From NCBI GenBank assembly GCA_963847145.1, contig CAWJYN010000003.1:1240001-1304000 (forward strand): a stretch of DNA of 64,000 nucleotides. The letters run 5' to 3'. Positions 25,648 to 35,028 of the stretch are shown in pieces. This stretch comes from JABFRJ01 sp963847145. GTDB lineage: Bacteria; Pseudomonadota; Alphaproteobacteria; Rhizobiales; Hyphomicrobiaceae. Below the pieces are notes generated by a model. The model searched no databases, was not told the DNA's origin, and saw nothing but the letters and a program-made list of their open reading frames with translations. The translations under genes were made by a program, and so were the position numbers. Each line of letters begins with the position of its first letter. Within the stretch, counting starts at the first letter, position 1.

Positions 25648-25821
25648 TTACTTAGTGCTGGTCATCTGCGAGCCGACTTTGGTGAACGTGTTGGCGACGT
25701 TTTTACCAAGGGTCGAGGCGGCGGAAATGATGCCGATCGAGATCAGCGATGCAATGAGGCCGTACTCGATGGCCGTCGCGCCGCTCTCATCCTTGAGGAA
25801 CTTCTTCATAAACGCTGCCAT
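25648..25821 (-). CDS. Second Flp-type pilin, away from the Tad locus
   Basis: A 57-residue prepilin with leader MAAFMKKFLKDESG and mature start ATAIEYGLIASL, the Flp signature with Glu at +5. It matches the pilin at 3486-3659 at 46 of 57 positions; seven of the eleven differences fall in the first nine residues. The conserved mature region suggests it can be processed by CpaA and assembled by the same machine. GGGAGTGAG precedes the ATG. No other pilus gene adjoins it. It may serve as a minor or conditionally expressed subunit. Confidence 0.93.
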   Translation of the reverse strand: MAAFMKKFLKDESGATAIEYGLIASLISIGIISAASTLGKNVANTFTKVGSQMTSTK

Positions 25822-26263
25822 GGCGGCTCACTCCCGTATCGATTGTTGCTTGGCCTTGCACCCAGAATTATTGATATCGAAAAAATCTAATCAATTGGTT
25901 ACCGCAGCGGGGGAATCGTGCGTGCCGCCGTTAACCTTTGGAATGGCGGCTACGAGAGCGGCGCGTTCGCTGCGCCGTCCTTTACCGGTGGGCGGCATGC
26001 AACAACTGACCCGAGCAAGGTTTACGGCAGCGCCACTTCAATCAATTTTCTCAGAGAGTTATGGGTACTGGATGAGGCTGACCAAGCCTCGCTAGGAGAG
26101 GATTGAGGCGCGGCTATCGTCCGGACTTTGGCACGCAGGGCCGAAACAGGCGCCGCGATCCGCCAAGTGCCCAGCATCACAGTGTTACCACATGCGCGCG
26201 ATAGCTCTGGTGTGGTAGGCTATTGGATGCACATCGCCACTGATGATTTATTCGAGTTTGAGC
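25822..26263. other. Spacer upstream of the second pilin, no gene seen
   Basis: This 442-bp stretch separates the leftward pilin from the rightward exported protein. It holds an AT-rich tract at about 25860-25905, a plausible place for the pilin promoter. Short open frames here show no family resemblance or codon pattern. I found no RNA gene. Confidence 0.5.
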
Positions 26264-26785
26264 ATGCCGCAGTTGACGCTTTCACGGTTCCAAGTTGCGC
26301 TGGCGACTATGGCACTTATGTTGTCCGGCGCAGCCACGCCGGCCGCGGCGCAGGAATATTGCGTTGCCTGCACCGAGCCTGATACGCTTTATCGCTGCGT
26401 TATTGACGGTGCGCGGCCGGGTGCTGCGGCATCGCTGCAGGTGTTGTGCATTTCGGCACTGGCCAAGGACGGCCGGCATGGAACATGTGCCGTCAAACGC
26501 GGCGTTGGCGTGATTGACTGTAACGGCGCCATCAAGCGCGTTGCGGTACCGGCTGAGGGCGCCACACCGACCGTTGCAGCGCCAGCGATCGAACCCAAAC
26601 CCGAGGGGCAGGGCGGCGAGCCGAAGACCGTGGCGGAGATGCTGCGGCGCGCAAAGGACCAGAACGACAAGAACTGGGATCAGGCCAACGCGCAGATCAA
26701 GTCAAACAACGAAAAGGCTGGATCGTTCTTTAAGAAGTCCTGGGACTGCGTCGCTTCGCTGTTCGCGAAATGCGGCGGGAACTGA
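26264..26785 (+). CDS. Exported cysteine-rich hypothetical protein
   Basis: A 173-residue protein with a signal peptide (residues about 8-29, ending AAAQ-EY). Six cysteines lie in the first 60 mature residues (YCVACTEPDTLYRCV, LQVLCIS, GTCAVKRG, VIDCNGA), enough for disulfides in the periplasm. Two more lie near the end (SWDCVASLFAKCGGN). A Pro/Glu-rich linker separates the parts. I do not recognise the family. The ATG at 26264 is chosen over 26243 because the signal peptide then starts at a normal distance. Confidence 0.7.
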   Translation: MPQLTLSRFQVALATMALMLSGAATPAAAQEYCVACTEPDTLYRCVIDGARPGAAASLQVLCISALAKDGRHGTCAVKRGVGVIDCNGAIKRVAVPAEGATPTVAAPAIEPKPEGQGGEPKTVAEMLRRAKDQNDKNWDQANAQIKSNNEKAGSFFKKSWDCVASLFAKCGGN

Positions 26786-26933
26786 CCTACCTCATATTCT
26801 GGTGCCGAACACCTGGAATTGCGCTTGATCTGGGGCAATGCCTGCGCAAGTGTTTGAGGTGAGGCTTGAAACGCGGGCCTTGGCCGAACGTGCGTGCGTG
26901 CGGCCGCGCCACAAAAATTCGGAGGAATGCCAC

Positions 26934-27683
26934 ATGCTAGGGAAGCAACGCGTCGTGCTGGTAACTGGTGGCATGGGTGGACTGGGCGAAGCCATCTGCA
27001 AGAAGATGGCGGCGATGGGTAATGTCGTGGTGACGACCTATTCGCCATCGAACAAGACATCCGGTGACTGGCTGAAGGCGATGAAGGCGGAGGGGTTTAC
27101 GTTTCACGCTTACCCAGTCGATGTGACCGACTTTGAGGCGTGCGCGACGCTGGTGCCGAAAATTCAAACGGACCTTGGACCTGTCGATGTGCTGGTCAAC
27201 AATGCCGGCATCACGCGCGACACGACTTTCAAAAAGATGTCGAAGGTCGATTGGGATGCGGTGATGCACACCAATCTCGACAGCACGTTCAATATGACCA
27301 AGCCTGTCATGGACGGCATGGTCGAGCGTGGCTGGGGCCGGGTGATCAATATTTCATCGGTGAACGGACAGAAGGGCGCGTTCGGGCAGACGAACTACTC
27401 GGCGGCGAAGGCAGGTATGCACGGCTTTACAAAGGCGTTGGCGCTGGAAGTCGCGCGCCGAGGTGTGACCGTCAATACAATTTCGCCAGGGTACATCGGC
27501 ACCAAGATGGTGATGGCGATCGACAAAGCGGTGTTGGATAGCAAGATCCTGCCGCAGATCCCGATGGGGCGGCTCGGCAAGCCGGACGAGGTTGCAGGGC
27601 TTGTGGCCTATCTCGCGTCCGATGAGGCGGCATTTTTGACCGGCGCCAACATCGCCATCAACGGCGGCCAGCATATGCAGTAG
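26934..27683 (+). CDS. phaB: Acetoacetyl-CoA reductase (SDR family)
   Basis: A 249-residue short-chain dehydrogenase. The NADPH-binding GGMGGLGEAI lies near residue 12, NNAGITRDTTFKKM near 90, and the catalytic Ser and Tyr-Lys in NISSVNGQKGAFGQTNYSAA and the following K. This wording is specific for PhaB, which reduces acetoacetyl-CoA to 3-hydroxybutyryl-CoA for polyhydroxybutyrate. A strong GGAGG lies 8 nt before the ATG. PhaA and PhaC are not nearby. The gene ends in its own terminator. Confidence 0.92.
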   Translation: MLGKQRVVLVTGGMGGLGEAICKKMAAMGNVVVTTYSPSNKTSGDWLKAMKAEGFTFHAYPVDVTDFEACATLVPKIQTDLGPVDVLVNNAGITRDTTFKKMSKVDWDAVMHTNLDSTFNMTKPVMDGMVERGWGRVINISSVNGQKGAFGQTNYSAAKAGMHGFTKALALEVARRGVTVNTISPGYIGTKMVMAIDKAVLDSKILPQIPMGRLGKPDEVAGLVAYLASDEAAFLTGANIAINGGQHMQ

Positions 27684-27776
27684 GTGTCCGGCCGGTGGTG
27701 CGTATGGCGGGTTGGCTGGGTCTGACCCGGCGCGTTGCACTTGGCCCGATGCGTCTCTGATACAGCTGCGACCGAC

Positions 27777-27819
27777 GAGCGTCCGCCGGGGTGACCCGGG
27801 CGGCGCTCTTTTGTTTTTT
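27777..27819 (+). terminator. Intrinsic terminator after phaB
   Basis: Arms GAGCGTCCGCC (27777-27787) and GGCGGCGCTC (27799-27808) pair with one bulge and are followed by a T-rich tract to 27819. The rest of the spacer to 28035 contains no gene that I can support. Confidence 0.8.
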
Positions 27820-28035
27820 CGCTGTTGGGGTTGCGGAACTGACGACCCGACATTGGGTCAGCGGTGCGAAAGTGCGCCGTCACCACTTTATCCACAGTCG
27901 TGTTGGTACGGCGAGCAGAACTCATATACGCGCGACCGGTGTTTTTATCGTAGCTACCGTGATGATCGTTCGTCAGACCGATGTGAGCTTGTCACAGCCA
28001 GACGTGTTTCATTTCAGCTTTTTGGGGGATAATTG

Positions 28036-28695
28036 ATGAACTACGGCTTATTCAAAGCATCTTGGCGCGCGGCACTTGCGCTTGGCGCAACGGCGTTCTG
28101 CACAGTGGCGCACGCGCAATCATCGGATGGCGCACGGAGCTTTCAGGGCCCCTATATCGGGCTCTCACCGATCTATGGCTGGGCGAAATCGAGCGTGACG
28201 TTGTCGCGCCCTGGGTTTGCGGATGTCTCGGGCACAAAGGATAGCAATGGTCCGGCCATTGCCGTTTTCGCCGGCTATGATTTCCGAGTGGCTTCCAATA
28301 CGGTGCTCGGCATTGTCGGTGACATCGGTTTTGCGAAGCTTGGTGACGCGAAGACGTCCGGCGCGGGCACTGTGCGTGGCCGGTTAGGGCAGGTCGTGGT
28401 GCCAAACGTTCTGCTCTACGGGACGGTGGGCGGGACGTTTGCGCAACAGTCGCTGGCTGGCACGCTGGGCGGTGTGGCCTATGACGTTTCAGAGCTGAAA
28501 AGTGGCTGGCTCTTTGGTGGGGGACTTGAGACGCAAACGGCGATTGGGGCCCAACCGGTGAGATTCGGGGTGGAAGTGCTGCGGCATCAGCTCGGTACGT
28601 TTGCCTTTGATGCCGGCACACGGCATGTCACCATCGACAACAAGGTTTGGACCTTGGGCCTGCGGGCAGCGCTGCCACTGTCGGGCGGACGCTGA
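28036..28695 (+). CDS. Outer-membrane beta-barrel protein
   Basis: A 219-residue protein with a signal peptide ending TVAHAQ-SS near residue 29. The remainder alternates as expected for an eight-stranded small barrel (GPYIGLSPIYGWAKSS, AIAVFAGYDFRVAS, GLETQTAIGAQPVRFGVEVL) and ends with strands and a basic tip (LGLRAALPLSGGR). It resembles the OmpA-like/opacity-type porins common in Rhizobiales. The ATG at 28036 is preferred to the TTG at 28033. Its function is probably structural or adhesive. Confidence 0.75.
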   Translation: MNYGLFKASWRAALALGATAFCTVAHAQSSDGARSFQGPYIGLSPIYGWAKSSVTLSRPGFADVSGTKDSNGPAIAVFAGYDFRVASNTVLGIVGDIGFAKLGDAKTSGAGTVRGRLGQVVVPNVLLYGTVGGTFAQQSLAGTLGGVAYDVSELKSGWLFGGGLETQTAIGAQPVRFGVEVLRHQLGTFAFDAGTRHVTIDNKVWTLGLRAALPLSGGR

Positions 28696-28725
28696 GCCGA
28701 GGCCGCTTCGAGCGACCCAACCAAG

Positions 28726-28758
28726 AAGGCTTTCACCGCTCGGTGGGAGCCTTTTTTT
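28726..28758 (+). terminator. Intrinsic terminator after the outer-membrane protein gene
   Basis: Arms AAGGCTTTCACC (28726-28737) and GGTGGGAGCCTT (28742-28753) pair fully, using two G-U pairs, and lead into seven T residues. Confidence 0.88.
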
Positions 28759-28893
28759 ATTTGGCCGGAGCGGCAGTGTGCCGGCAGGATACACGCTGGC
28801 TCGGCGGCCGCAGACCACCACCATGGTTGGACTTGCCTGCCAGGCAATTCTGCCCCACAAGCGGCGTCAAATTGCTGGAGCACACGCGCACAC

Positions 28894-29793
28894 ATGGCTA
28901 TTCTCGTCGATCAGAGCACCAAGGTACTTTGCCAAGGCATTACCGGCAGCCAGGGCACGTTCCACACCAAACAGGCAAAAGCCTATGGAACTCAAGTTGT
29001 TGGCGGTGTGACACCGGGCAAAGGCGGCTCAATCCATCCGGATGCCGATCTGGCCGGCGTGCCGCTGTTCAACTCGGTGGCTGAGGCCAAAGCCAAGACG
29101 GGCGCGAATGCCACCTCGATCTATGTGCCGCCTCCGTTTGCAGCCGACGCTATTCTTGAAGCGATTGATGCAGAAATTCCGCTGATCATCTGCATCACCG
29201 AAGGTATTCCGGTGATGGACATGGTGCGGGTCAAGCGGGCGCTCGTGGGCTCCTGGTCGCGGCTGATCGGGCCGAACTGCCCGGGTGTGCTGACACCTAA
29301 CCAGTGCAAGATCGGCATTATGCCTGGCAATATCTTCAAGAAGGGCCACGTCGGGATCGTTTCACGCTCCGGTACGTTGACGTATGAGGCGGTCAAGCAG
29401 ACATCGGATGCCGGGCTCGGGCAGTCGACAGCGGTCGGCATCGGCGGCGACCCGGTGAAGGGGACCGAGTTCATCGATGTGCTGGAGATGTTCCTGGCGG
29501 ACCCCGATACGCATTCGATCATCATGATCGGCGAGATCGGCGGGTCGGCTGAAGAAGACGCAGCGGCCTTCATCAAGCGCGAGCGGGCGAAGGGCCGATC
29601 CAAGCCGATGGCTGGGTTCATTGCCGGTTCGACGGCGCCGCCAGGACGCCGCATGGGTCATGCCGGTGCGATCATCTCGGGTGGCAAAGGCAAGGCCGAA
29701 GACAAGTTCGAAGCCATGCGGCAGGCGGGGATCGCTATTGCGGACAGCCCAGCGAGCTTGGGAACGACATTGGCGAAAGTGTTGAAGGGGTAA
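28894..29793 (+). CDS. sucD: Succinyl-CoA synthetase alpha subunit SucD
   Basis: A 299-residue subunit that makes ATP or GTP from succinyl-CoA. CoA-binding GITGSQGTFHTKQAKAYGT lies near residue 15, and the phosphohistidine block GRRMGHAGAIISGGKGKAED near 250. The family partner sucC is normally immediately upstream in alphaproteobacteria (mdh-sucC-sucD-sucA-sucB), but here an outer-membrane protein gene with its own terminator takes that place. sucC must be elsewhere. Confidence 0.97.
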   Translation: MAILVDQSTKVLCQGITGSQGTFHTKQAKAYGTQVVGGVTPGKGGSIHPDADLAGVPLFNSVAEAKAKTGANATSIYVPPPFAADAILEAIDAEIPLIICITEGIPVMDMVRVKRALVGSWSRLIGPNCPGVLTPNQCKIGIMPGNIFKKGHVGIVSRSGTLTYEAVKQTSDAGLGQSTAVGIGGDPVKGTEFIDVLEMFLADPDTHSIIMIGEIGGSAEEDAAAFIKRERAKGRSKPMAGFIAGSTAPPGRRMGHAGAIISGGKGKAEDKFEAMRQAGIAIADSPASLGTTLAKVLKG

Positions 29794-29857
29794 GCGCTTC
29801 AATCCGCCCGTTCTTAATTGCGTTTTGTGCACGTTGCCCTCAGCGGAACTCCTCAAA

Positions 29858-30475
29858 ATGCGCGCAGCACGACTGCTTTTTTGCACCGGCCTTGCCGTAG
29901 CGACCATCGTTAAGAACCCAGCCATGACATGGGCTAGCGAGCCGTGCGTTGAGGGCGGCAAGGTTGCAACGATTGCGGCGTTCAGTGACGGCAGCACGTT
30001 GCGTGTTTTGGAGCGGACTGCCGATACCCTGCGCTATGAGGTAGCTGGTTCGAGGGCTGGCAAGTCGACTGTGGCGGTCAGGAATGGGTTTTTCGCCCTC
30101 TCGACGGAGACGGAGACTGGTGCCAACACATTTCAATGGCAGGGCGATGTTGATGGGATCGTCGATCTGAAAGAGGGCGCGAAGCATAGGGCCACGGCTG
30201 TCATCAAGCGGGGGGATGGCGCGGAGGCGACTGTGGACATGGAAATCTCTATCGGGCCGCCGGAAGTTATCACCGTCGAAGGCTGTGCGTTTCCGACGGT
30301 GCAGGTAACGGTGGTCAGCGAAGTCAAGGCTGGCTCCAAGGCGGTGCAAAAATCGATGGTTCTGCGCTCCTATCATGCAAAATCGATGCTGACGCTGCGG
30401 ACGGTGGTGTTCCGGATGCAGGAAAACGGCGCGCCTGAGGTGGTTTCGACCTATAATGCGGTGTCTCTGAAGTAG
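29858..30475 (+). CDS. Exported hypothetical protein
   Basis: A 205-residue protein with a signal peptide (residues about 5-26, ending WASEP). The mature part is beta-rich (STLRVLERTADTLRYEVAGS) with two cysteines (EPCVEGG and EGCAFPTVQV) that could form a disulfide. I do not recognise a family. It lies between sucD and sucA, about 64 bp after sucD, and might be transcribed with them. Confidence 0.65.
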   Translation: MRAARLLFCTGLAVATIVKNPAMTWASEPCVEGGKVATIAAFSDGSTLRVLERTADTLRYEVAGSRAGKSTVAVRNGFFALSTETETGANTFQWQGDVDGIVDLKEGAKHRATAVIKRGDGAEATVDMEISIGPPEVITVEGCAFPTVQVTVVSEVKAGSKAVQKSMVLRSYHAKSMLTLRTVVFRMQENGAPEVVSTYNAVSLK

Positions 30476-30693
30476 GCCCTGTGGGGTCGCCCCCCCCTGC
30501 TTGAAACAATTGCGGTGCTGCGACGCTTATGTTGCTGCGACTCTGGCAGTGCTGCAACTCTGGGGACGGTCTTTGACCTTCGTCGGGCCTACCTGTGCGC
30601 TGCAGTATGGGTTAAAGACACGCCGAAACATCGGCCAGTCCTCCGCCCGGCAATCCCACATTGCGCTGCAGCGCCCCGAACGAGAGCCCCTGT

Positions 30694-33645
30694 ATGTCCC
30701 GCGAGCCCAAGAATGCTGCTTTTGCTCAGTCGTCGTTCCTCGATGGGACGAACGCGGCCTACATTGAACAGATGCAGTCCATCTATGACCGCAACCCTGG
30801 GGCAGTGCCGGAGGAATGGCGGCGGTTTTTCGAGGGGATGCAAGACCCGGAAGCTGGGCATGGACCGTCGTGGGCGCAAAAGCCTAACGGGTCGGCGCAT
30901 GACAAGGATCTGCTGGGCGCACTGACCGGCGACTATGGTCCAAATGAGGGCGAGTTGCGCGGGCGAATCGAGAGCCGAGCGCAGCAAGCGGGGTATGACC
31001 TGACGCCGGTGGCCAGTTTCCGGGCGACGCAAGACAGCATCCGCGCGCTGATGCTGATCCGCGCTTATCGCGTGATGGGGCATCTGATTGCCGATCTGGA
31101 TCCGCTCGATCTGACGGAGCGGAAGGTTCACAAGGAACTGAAGCCGGAAACCTATGGTTTTACAGACGCTGATCTCGACCGGCCGATCTTCATCGACAAG
31201 GTGCTGGGGCTGGAGATGGCGACGGTGCGCCAGATCCTCAAAATTCTGAAGCGCACATACTGCCGGCATATCGGCGTTGAATTCATGCACATCACGTCGC
31301 CGGCGCAGAAGGCGTGGATTCAGGAGCGCATTGAAGGCGCGGACAAAGACGTTGTTTTCACGGCCGAGGGCAAAAAGGCGATCCTCAACAAACTGATCGA
31401 AGCAGAGGGCTTCGAGAAGTTTGCCGACGTCAAATACACCGGCACGAAGCGCTTCGGACTGGAAGGCGCGGAGTCGATGGTGCCGGCGCTGGAGCAGATT
31501 ATCAAACGCGGCGGGCAGTTGGGCGTCAAAGAGATCGTGATCGGCATGGCCCATCGCGGGCGGCTGAATACGCTGGCCAACGTGATGTCGAAGCCGCTGC
31601 GTGCGATCTTCAATGAGTTCCGTGGCGGGTCGTTCAAGCCGGATGATGTCGAGGGCTCGGGCGATGTGAAGTATCATCTGGGTGCGTCGTCGGATCGTGA
31701 GTTTGACGGCAACAAGGTGCATCTGTCGTTGACAGCGAACCCGTCACATCTGGAGATTGTCGACCCGGTGGTGCTGGGCAAAGTGCGTGCGAAGCAGGAT
31801 CAGCACGGCTGCCAGCCAAATGACCGGCGCGCGGTGCTGCCGCTGTTGATCCATGGCGATGCGGCGTTTGCGGGCCAAGGTGTGGTGCCGGAGTGCCTCG
31901 GACTGTCGGGCCTGCGCGGGCACCGCACCGGTGGGTCGATCCACTTCGTGATCAACAACCAGATCGGGTTCACGACGAACCCAAAGTTCTCGCGTTCGTC
32001 GCCGTATTGCACGGACGTCGCGAAGATGGTCGAAGCGCCGATTTTCCATGTCAACGGCGATGATCCGGAAGCAGTGGTGCATGTCGCGAAGATCGCGACG
32101 GAATTCCGCATGAAGTTCCAGAAGCCGGTGGTGATCGACCTGATCTGCTATCGCCGCCATGGCCACAACGAGGGCGACGAGCCGGCGTTCACGCAGCCGC
32201 GGATGTATCGCAAGATCAAGGCGCAACCGACGACGGTGACGCTGTATTCGAAGAAACTCGTTGATGAAGGCACGATGTCAGCGGCGGACGTCGAGGGCAT
32301 GCAGGCGCGCTTCCGCGCGACGCTGGACGTGGAATTGGCGGCCTCGGAAGGTTATAAGCCGAACAAGGCGGATTGGATGGATGGCCGATGGTCGACGGTC
32401 GGCAAGGACGATGACGAGGAGCGGCGTGGCAACACAGGCGTTGCGATCGATGCGTTAAAGGAGGTTGGCCGCCGGCTGACGGCTATCCCCAACGACTTCA
32501 ATGCACATAAGACGATCATGCGATTGATCGAGCGGCGCCGCGAAATGATTGAGACGGGCCAGGGTATTGATTGGGCGATGGCGGAGCATCTGGCGTTCGG
32601 CACGCTGGTGCGTGAAAAATTCCATGTGCGGCTGTCGGGGCAGGACAGCGAACGCGGCACATTCTCGCAGCGCCATTCGGTGCTGACGGACCAGGAAACA
32701 GAGCGGCAATACACGCCGCTGAAGCATGTGGCACCAGACCAGGCGCGCTTCGAGGTGATCAACTCGATGCTGTCGGAAGAAGCGGTATTGGGCTTCGAGT
32801 ACGGCTACTCGCTGGCGGAGCCGATGTCGCTGGTGCTGTGGGAGGCGCAGTTCGGCGATTTTGCCAACGGCGCGCAGGTGATCTTCGATCAGTTCCTGTC
32901 GTCGGGTGAGCGGAAGTGGCTGCGCATGTCGGGATTGGTGTGCCTGCTGCCGCATGGCTATGAGGGCCAGGGGCCGGAACATTCGTCGGCGCGGCTTGAG
33001 CGATTTTTGCAGTTGTCTGCGGAAGACAACTGGCAGGTGGCGAACTGCACGACGCCGTCGAATTACTTCCACATTCTGCGCCGGCAGCTGCAGCGCAAAG
33101 TGCGCAAGCCGCTGATCTTGATGACGCCGAAGTCGCTGCTCAGGCACAAGCGCGTCACGTCGACGATTGGGGAGTTTGCGAGCGGCACCAGCTTCCATCG
33201 CCTGCTGTGGGACGATGCGCAGTCGCGGACAGCAGAGCAACGGGCGGGCGAGAAACTCACGCTGAAGCCGGATGCCGGTATGCGGCGCGTGGTGCTGTGC
33301 TCGGGCAAGGTTTACTACGATCTCTACGAGGCGCGCGAGGCGGCGGGGATGGACGATGTCTATCTGCTGCGGGTCGAGCAACTGTATCCATTCCCACTGA
33401 AGGCGCTGGTGGCAGAGCTGTCGCGGTTTCCAAACGCGGACATCGTGTGGTGCCAGGAAGAGCCGCAGAATATGGGTGCGTGGTCGTTCGTGGCGCCGCA
33501 GCTCGAGTGGGTTCTCGAGCGCGCGCCGACGCAATCGAAACGCGCGAGCTACGCCGGGCGGCATGCGTCCGCTTCCACGGCTACCGGCCAAGCCAGCCGC
33601 CATGCGGCGGAGCAAAAGGCGCTGATTGAACAGGCGTTGAAATGA
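30694..33645 (+). CDS. sucA: 2-oxoglutarate dehydrogenase E1 component SucA
   Basis: A 983-residue thiamine-diphosphate enzyme of the 2-oxoglutarate dehydrogenase complex. The N-terminal block SSFLDGTNAAYIEQMQSIYD anchors E2. Active-site motifs include IGMAHRGRLNTLANVM near residue 285, and GDAAFAGQGVVPECLGLSGL near 388. The C-terminal region has QEEPQNMGAW. The ATG at 30694 gives the normal start MSREPKNAAF. 218 bp separate it from the preceding gene, so a promoter may lie there. A repeat pair separates it from sucB. Confidence 0.98.
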   Translation: MSREPKNAAFAQSSFLDGTNAAYIEQMQSIYDRNPGAVPEEWRRFFEGMQDPEAGHGPSWAQKPNGSAHDKDLLGALTGDYGPNEGELRGRIESRAQQAGYDLTPVASFRATQDSIRALMLIRAYRVMGHLIADLDPLDLTERKVHKELKPETYGFTDADLDRPIFIDKVLGLEMATVRQILKILKRTYCRHIGVEFMHITSPAQKAWIQERIEGADKDVVFTAEGKKAILNKLIEAEGFEKFADVKYTGTKRFGLEGAESMVPALEQIIKRGGQLGVKEIVIGMAHRGRLNTLANVMSKPLRAIFNEFRGGSFKPDDVEGSGDVKYHLGASSDREFDGNKVHLSLTANPSHLEIVDPVVLGKVRAKQDQHGCQPNDRRAVLPLLIHGDAAFAGQGVVPECLGLSGLRGHRTGGSIHFVINNQIGFTTNPKFSRSSPYCTDVAKMVEAPIFHVNGDDPEAVVHVAKIATEFRMKFQKPVVIDLICYRRHGHNEGDEPAFTQPRMYRKIKAQPTTVTLYSKKLVDEGTMSAADVEGMQARFRATLDVELAASEGYKPNKADWMDGRWSTVGKDDDEERRGNTGVAIDALKEVGRRLTAIPNDFNAHKTIMRLIERRREMIETGQGIDWAMAEHLAFGTLVREKFHVRLSGQDSERGTFSQRHSVLTDQETERQYTPLKHVAPDQARFEVINSMLSEEAVLGFEYGYSLAEPMSLVLWEAQFGDFANGAQVIFDQFLSSGERKWLRMSGLVCLLPHGYEGQGPEHSSARLERFLQLSAEDNWQVANCTTPSNYFHILRRQLQRKVRKPLILMTPKSLLRHKRVTSTIGEFASGTSFHRLLWDDAQSRTAEQRAGEKLTLKPDAGMRRVVLCSGKVYYDLYEAREAAGMDDVYLLRVEQLYPFPLKALVAELSRFPNADIVWCQEEPQNMGAWSFVAPQLEWVLERAPTQSKRASYAGRHASASTATGQASRHAAEQKALIEQALK

Positions 33646-33649
33646 AACC

Positions 33650-33737
33650 CGTAGTTGGGTCTAGCGTTTCAGCGCGACCCAACATCGTTCCAACAAGTGA
33701 TGTTGGGTTACGGCCAAGTGGCCTAACCCAACCTACG
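33650..33737. repeat. REPIN-like pair between sucA and sucB
   Basis: Two units of the GTTGGGTTA/TAACCCAAC family, about 33650-33683 (slightly mutated arms) and 33700-33737 (arms with outer tail CCTACG), face each other across a short spacer. Because sucA and sucB are usually co-transcribed, this structure could attenuate or stabilise mRNA in the intergenic region. Confidence 0.85.
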
Positions 33738-33768
33738 CACTGAGCACTCTTTTCCCCGAGACATCCCC

Positions 33769-35025
33769 ATGACCATCGAAATCAAAGTGCCGCCGCTGGG
33801 CGAGAGCGTAACCGAAGCCACCGTCGGCAAGTGGTTTAAGAAAGCCGGCGACGCCGTGAAGGTCGACGAGCCGCTATGCGAGCTGGAGACGGACAAGGTG
33901 ACGGTGGAAGTGCCGGCGCCGGCGTCGGGCATGCTGGCGGCGATCAACGTGGAACAGGGTGCAACGGTTGGCGTTGGTGGCGTGCTGGGATCGATTCGTG
34001 AAGGCGCGAGCGGCGCTGCGAGCGCGGCTACGCCTGCTCTGGCAAAGGCCACGGCGCCCGCGGTTGCGAGTGTTGCGGCAACGTCTATGCCGCCAGCGCC
34101 TGCCGCGCGGCGGATGATGGAAGAGATCGGCGTGACGACGGCGGATGTTGCAGGCTCCGGACGCCGCGGGCAGGTGCTGAAGGAAGACGTGATGGCCGTT
34201 GCGCGGGGATCAGGTGCGGCAGGTGTTTCCGCACCGGCTGCTGCGATGCCGGTTGCCTACGCGCCGCCGCCGATGGTTGTTGCTGCGCCGGTGGCGCCGC
34301 GGATGCCCTCGGTCGGCTCTGACGGTGCGCGCGAAGAGCGGGTGAAAATGACCCGCTTGCGGCAGACCATCGCGCGGCGCTTGAAAGACGCGCAGAACAA
34401 CGCGGCGATGCTGACGACGTTCAACGACGTCGATATGAGCAACGTGATGAAGCTGCGCGCCGACTACAAAGAGCTGTTTGAGAAGCGGCACGGCACGAAG
34501 CTGGGCTTCATGGGCTTCTTTGTGAAGGCTTGCATCCAGGCGCTGAAGGAAATCCCGGCAGTGAATGCCGAGATCGATGGCCAGGACATTATCTACAAGA
34601 ACTACTACCACGTCGGCGTTGCGGTCGGCACGGACAAGGGCCTGGTGGTGCCGGTGGTGCGCGAGGCTGATCATCTCAACCTAGCCGAGATCGAGAAGAC
34701 CATTGCGGGCTTCGGCAAACGGGCGCGAGACGGCAAGCTCACGATCGAGGAGATGCAGGGCGGGACATTCACGATCTCGAATGGCGGGACCTATGGTTCG
34801 ATGATGTCGACGCCGATTTTGAATGCGCCGCAGTCGGGTATTCTGGGCATGCACCGGATCGAGGACCGGCCGGTGGTGCGCAATGGCCAGATCGTCATCC
34901 GGCCGATGATGTATCTGGCGTTGAGCTACGATCACCGTATCGTTGATGGCAAAGACGCCGTGACGTTCCTGGTGCGCGTCAAGGAATGCCTGGAAGATCC
35001 GCAGCGGTTCGTGCTGGAGCTGTGA
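33769..35025 (+). CDS. sucB: Dihydrolipoyl succinyltransferase (E2) SucB
   Basis: A 418-residue core of the 2-oxoglutarate dehydrogenase complex. The lipoyl domain (1-77) carries the lipoylated Lys in ELETDKVTVEVPAPASG. An Ala-rich linker leads to the E3-binding domain (AARRMMEEIGVTTADVAGSG, near 106-125). The catalytic domain (about 185-418) ends with YDHRIVDGKDAVTFLVRVKE, containing the active-site His. A single lipoyl domain is normal. The next gene starts 3 bp after the stop. Confidence 0.97.
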   Translation: MTIEIKVPPLGESVTEATVGKWFKKAGDAVKVDEPLCELETDKVTVEVPAPASGMLAAINVEQGATVGVGGVLGSIREGASGAASAATPALAKATAPAVASVAATSMPPAPAARRMMEEIGVTTADVAGSGRRGQVLKEDVMAVARGSGAAGVSAPAAAMPVAYAPPPMVVAAPVAPRMPSVGSDGAREERVKMTRLRQTIARRLKDAQNNAAMLTTFNDVDMSNVMKLRADYKELFEKRHGTKLGFMGFFVKACIQALKEIPAVNAEIDGQDIIYKNYYHVGVAVGTDKGLVVPVVREADHLNLAEIEKTIAGFGKRARDGKLTIEEMQGGTFTISNGGTYGSMMSTPILNAPQSGILGMHRIEDRPVVRNGQIVIRPMMYLALSYDHRIVDGKDAVTFLVRVKECLEDPQRFVLEL

Positions 35026-35028
35026 GAC

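Noticed and set aside
30589..31722. Minus-strand open frame of 377 codons opposite sucA
   Set aside because: It is a shadow of sucA; the translation has no recognisable motif.
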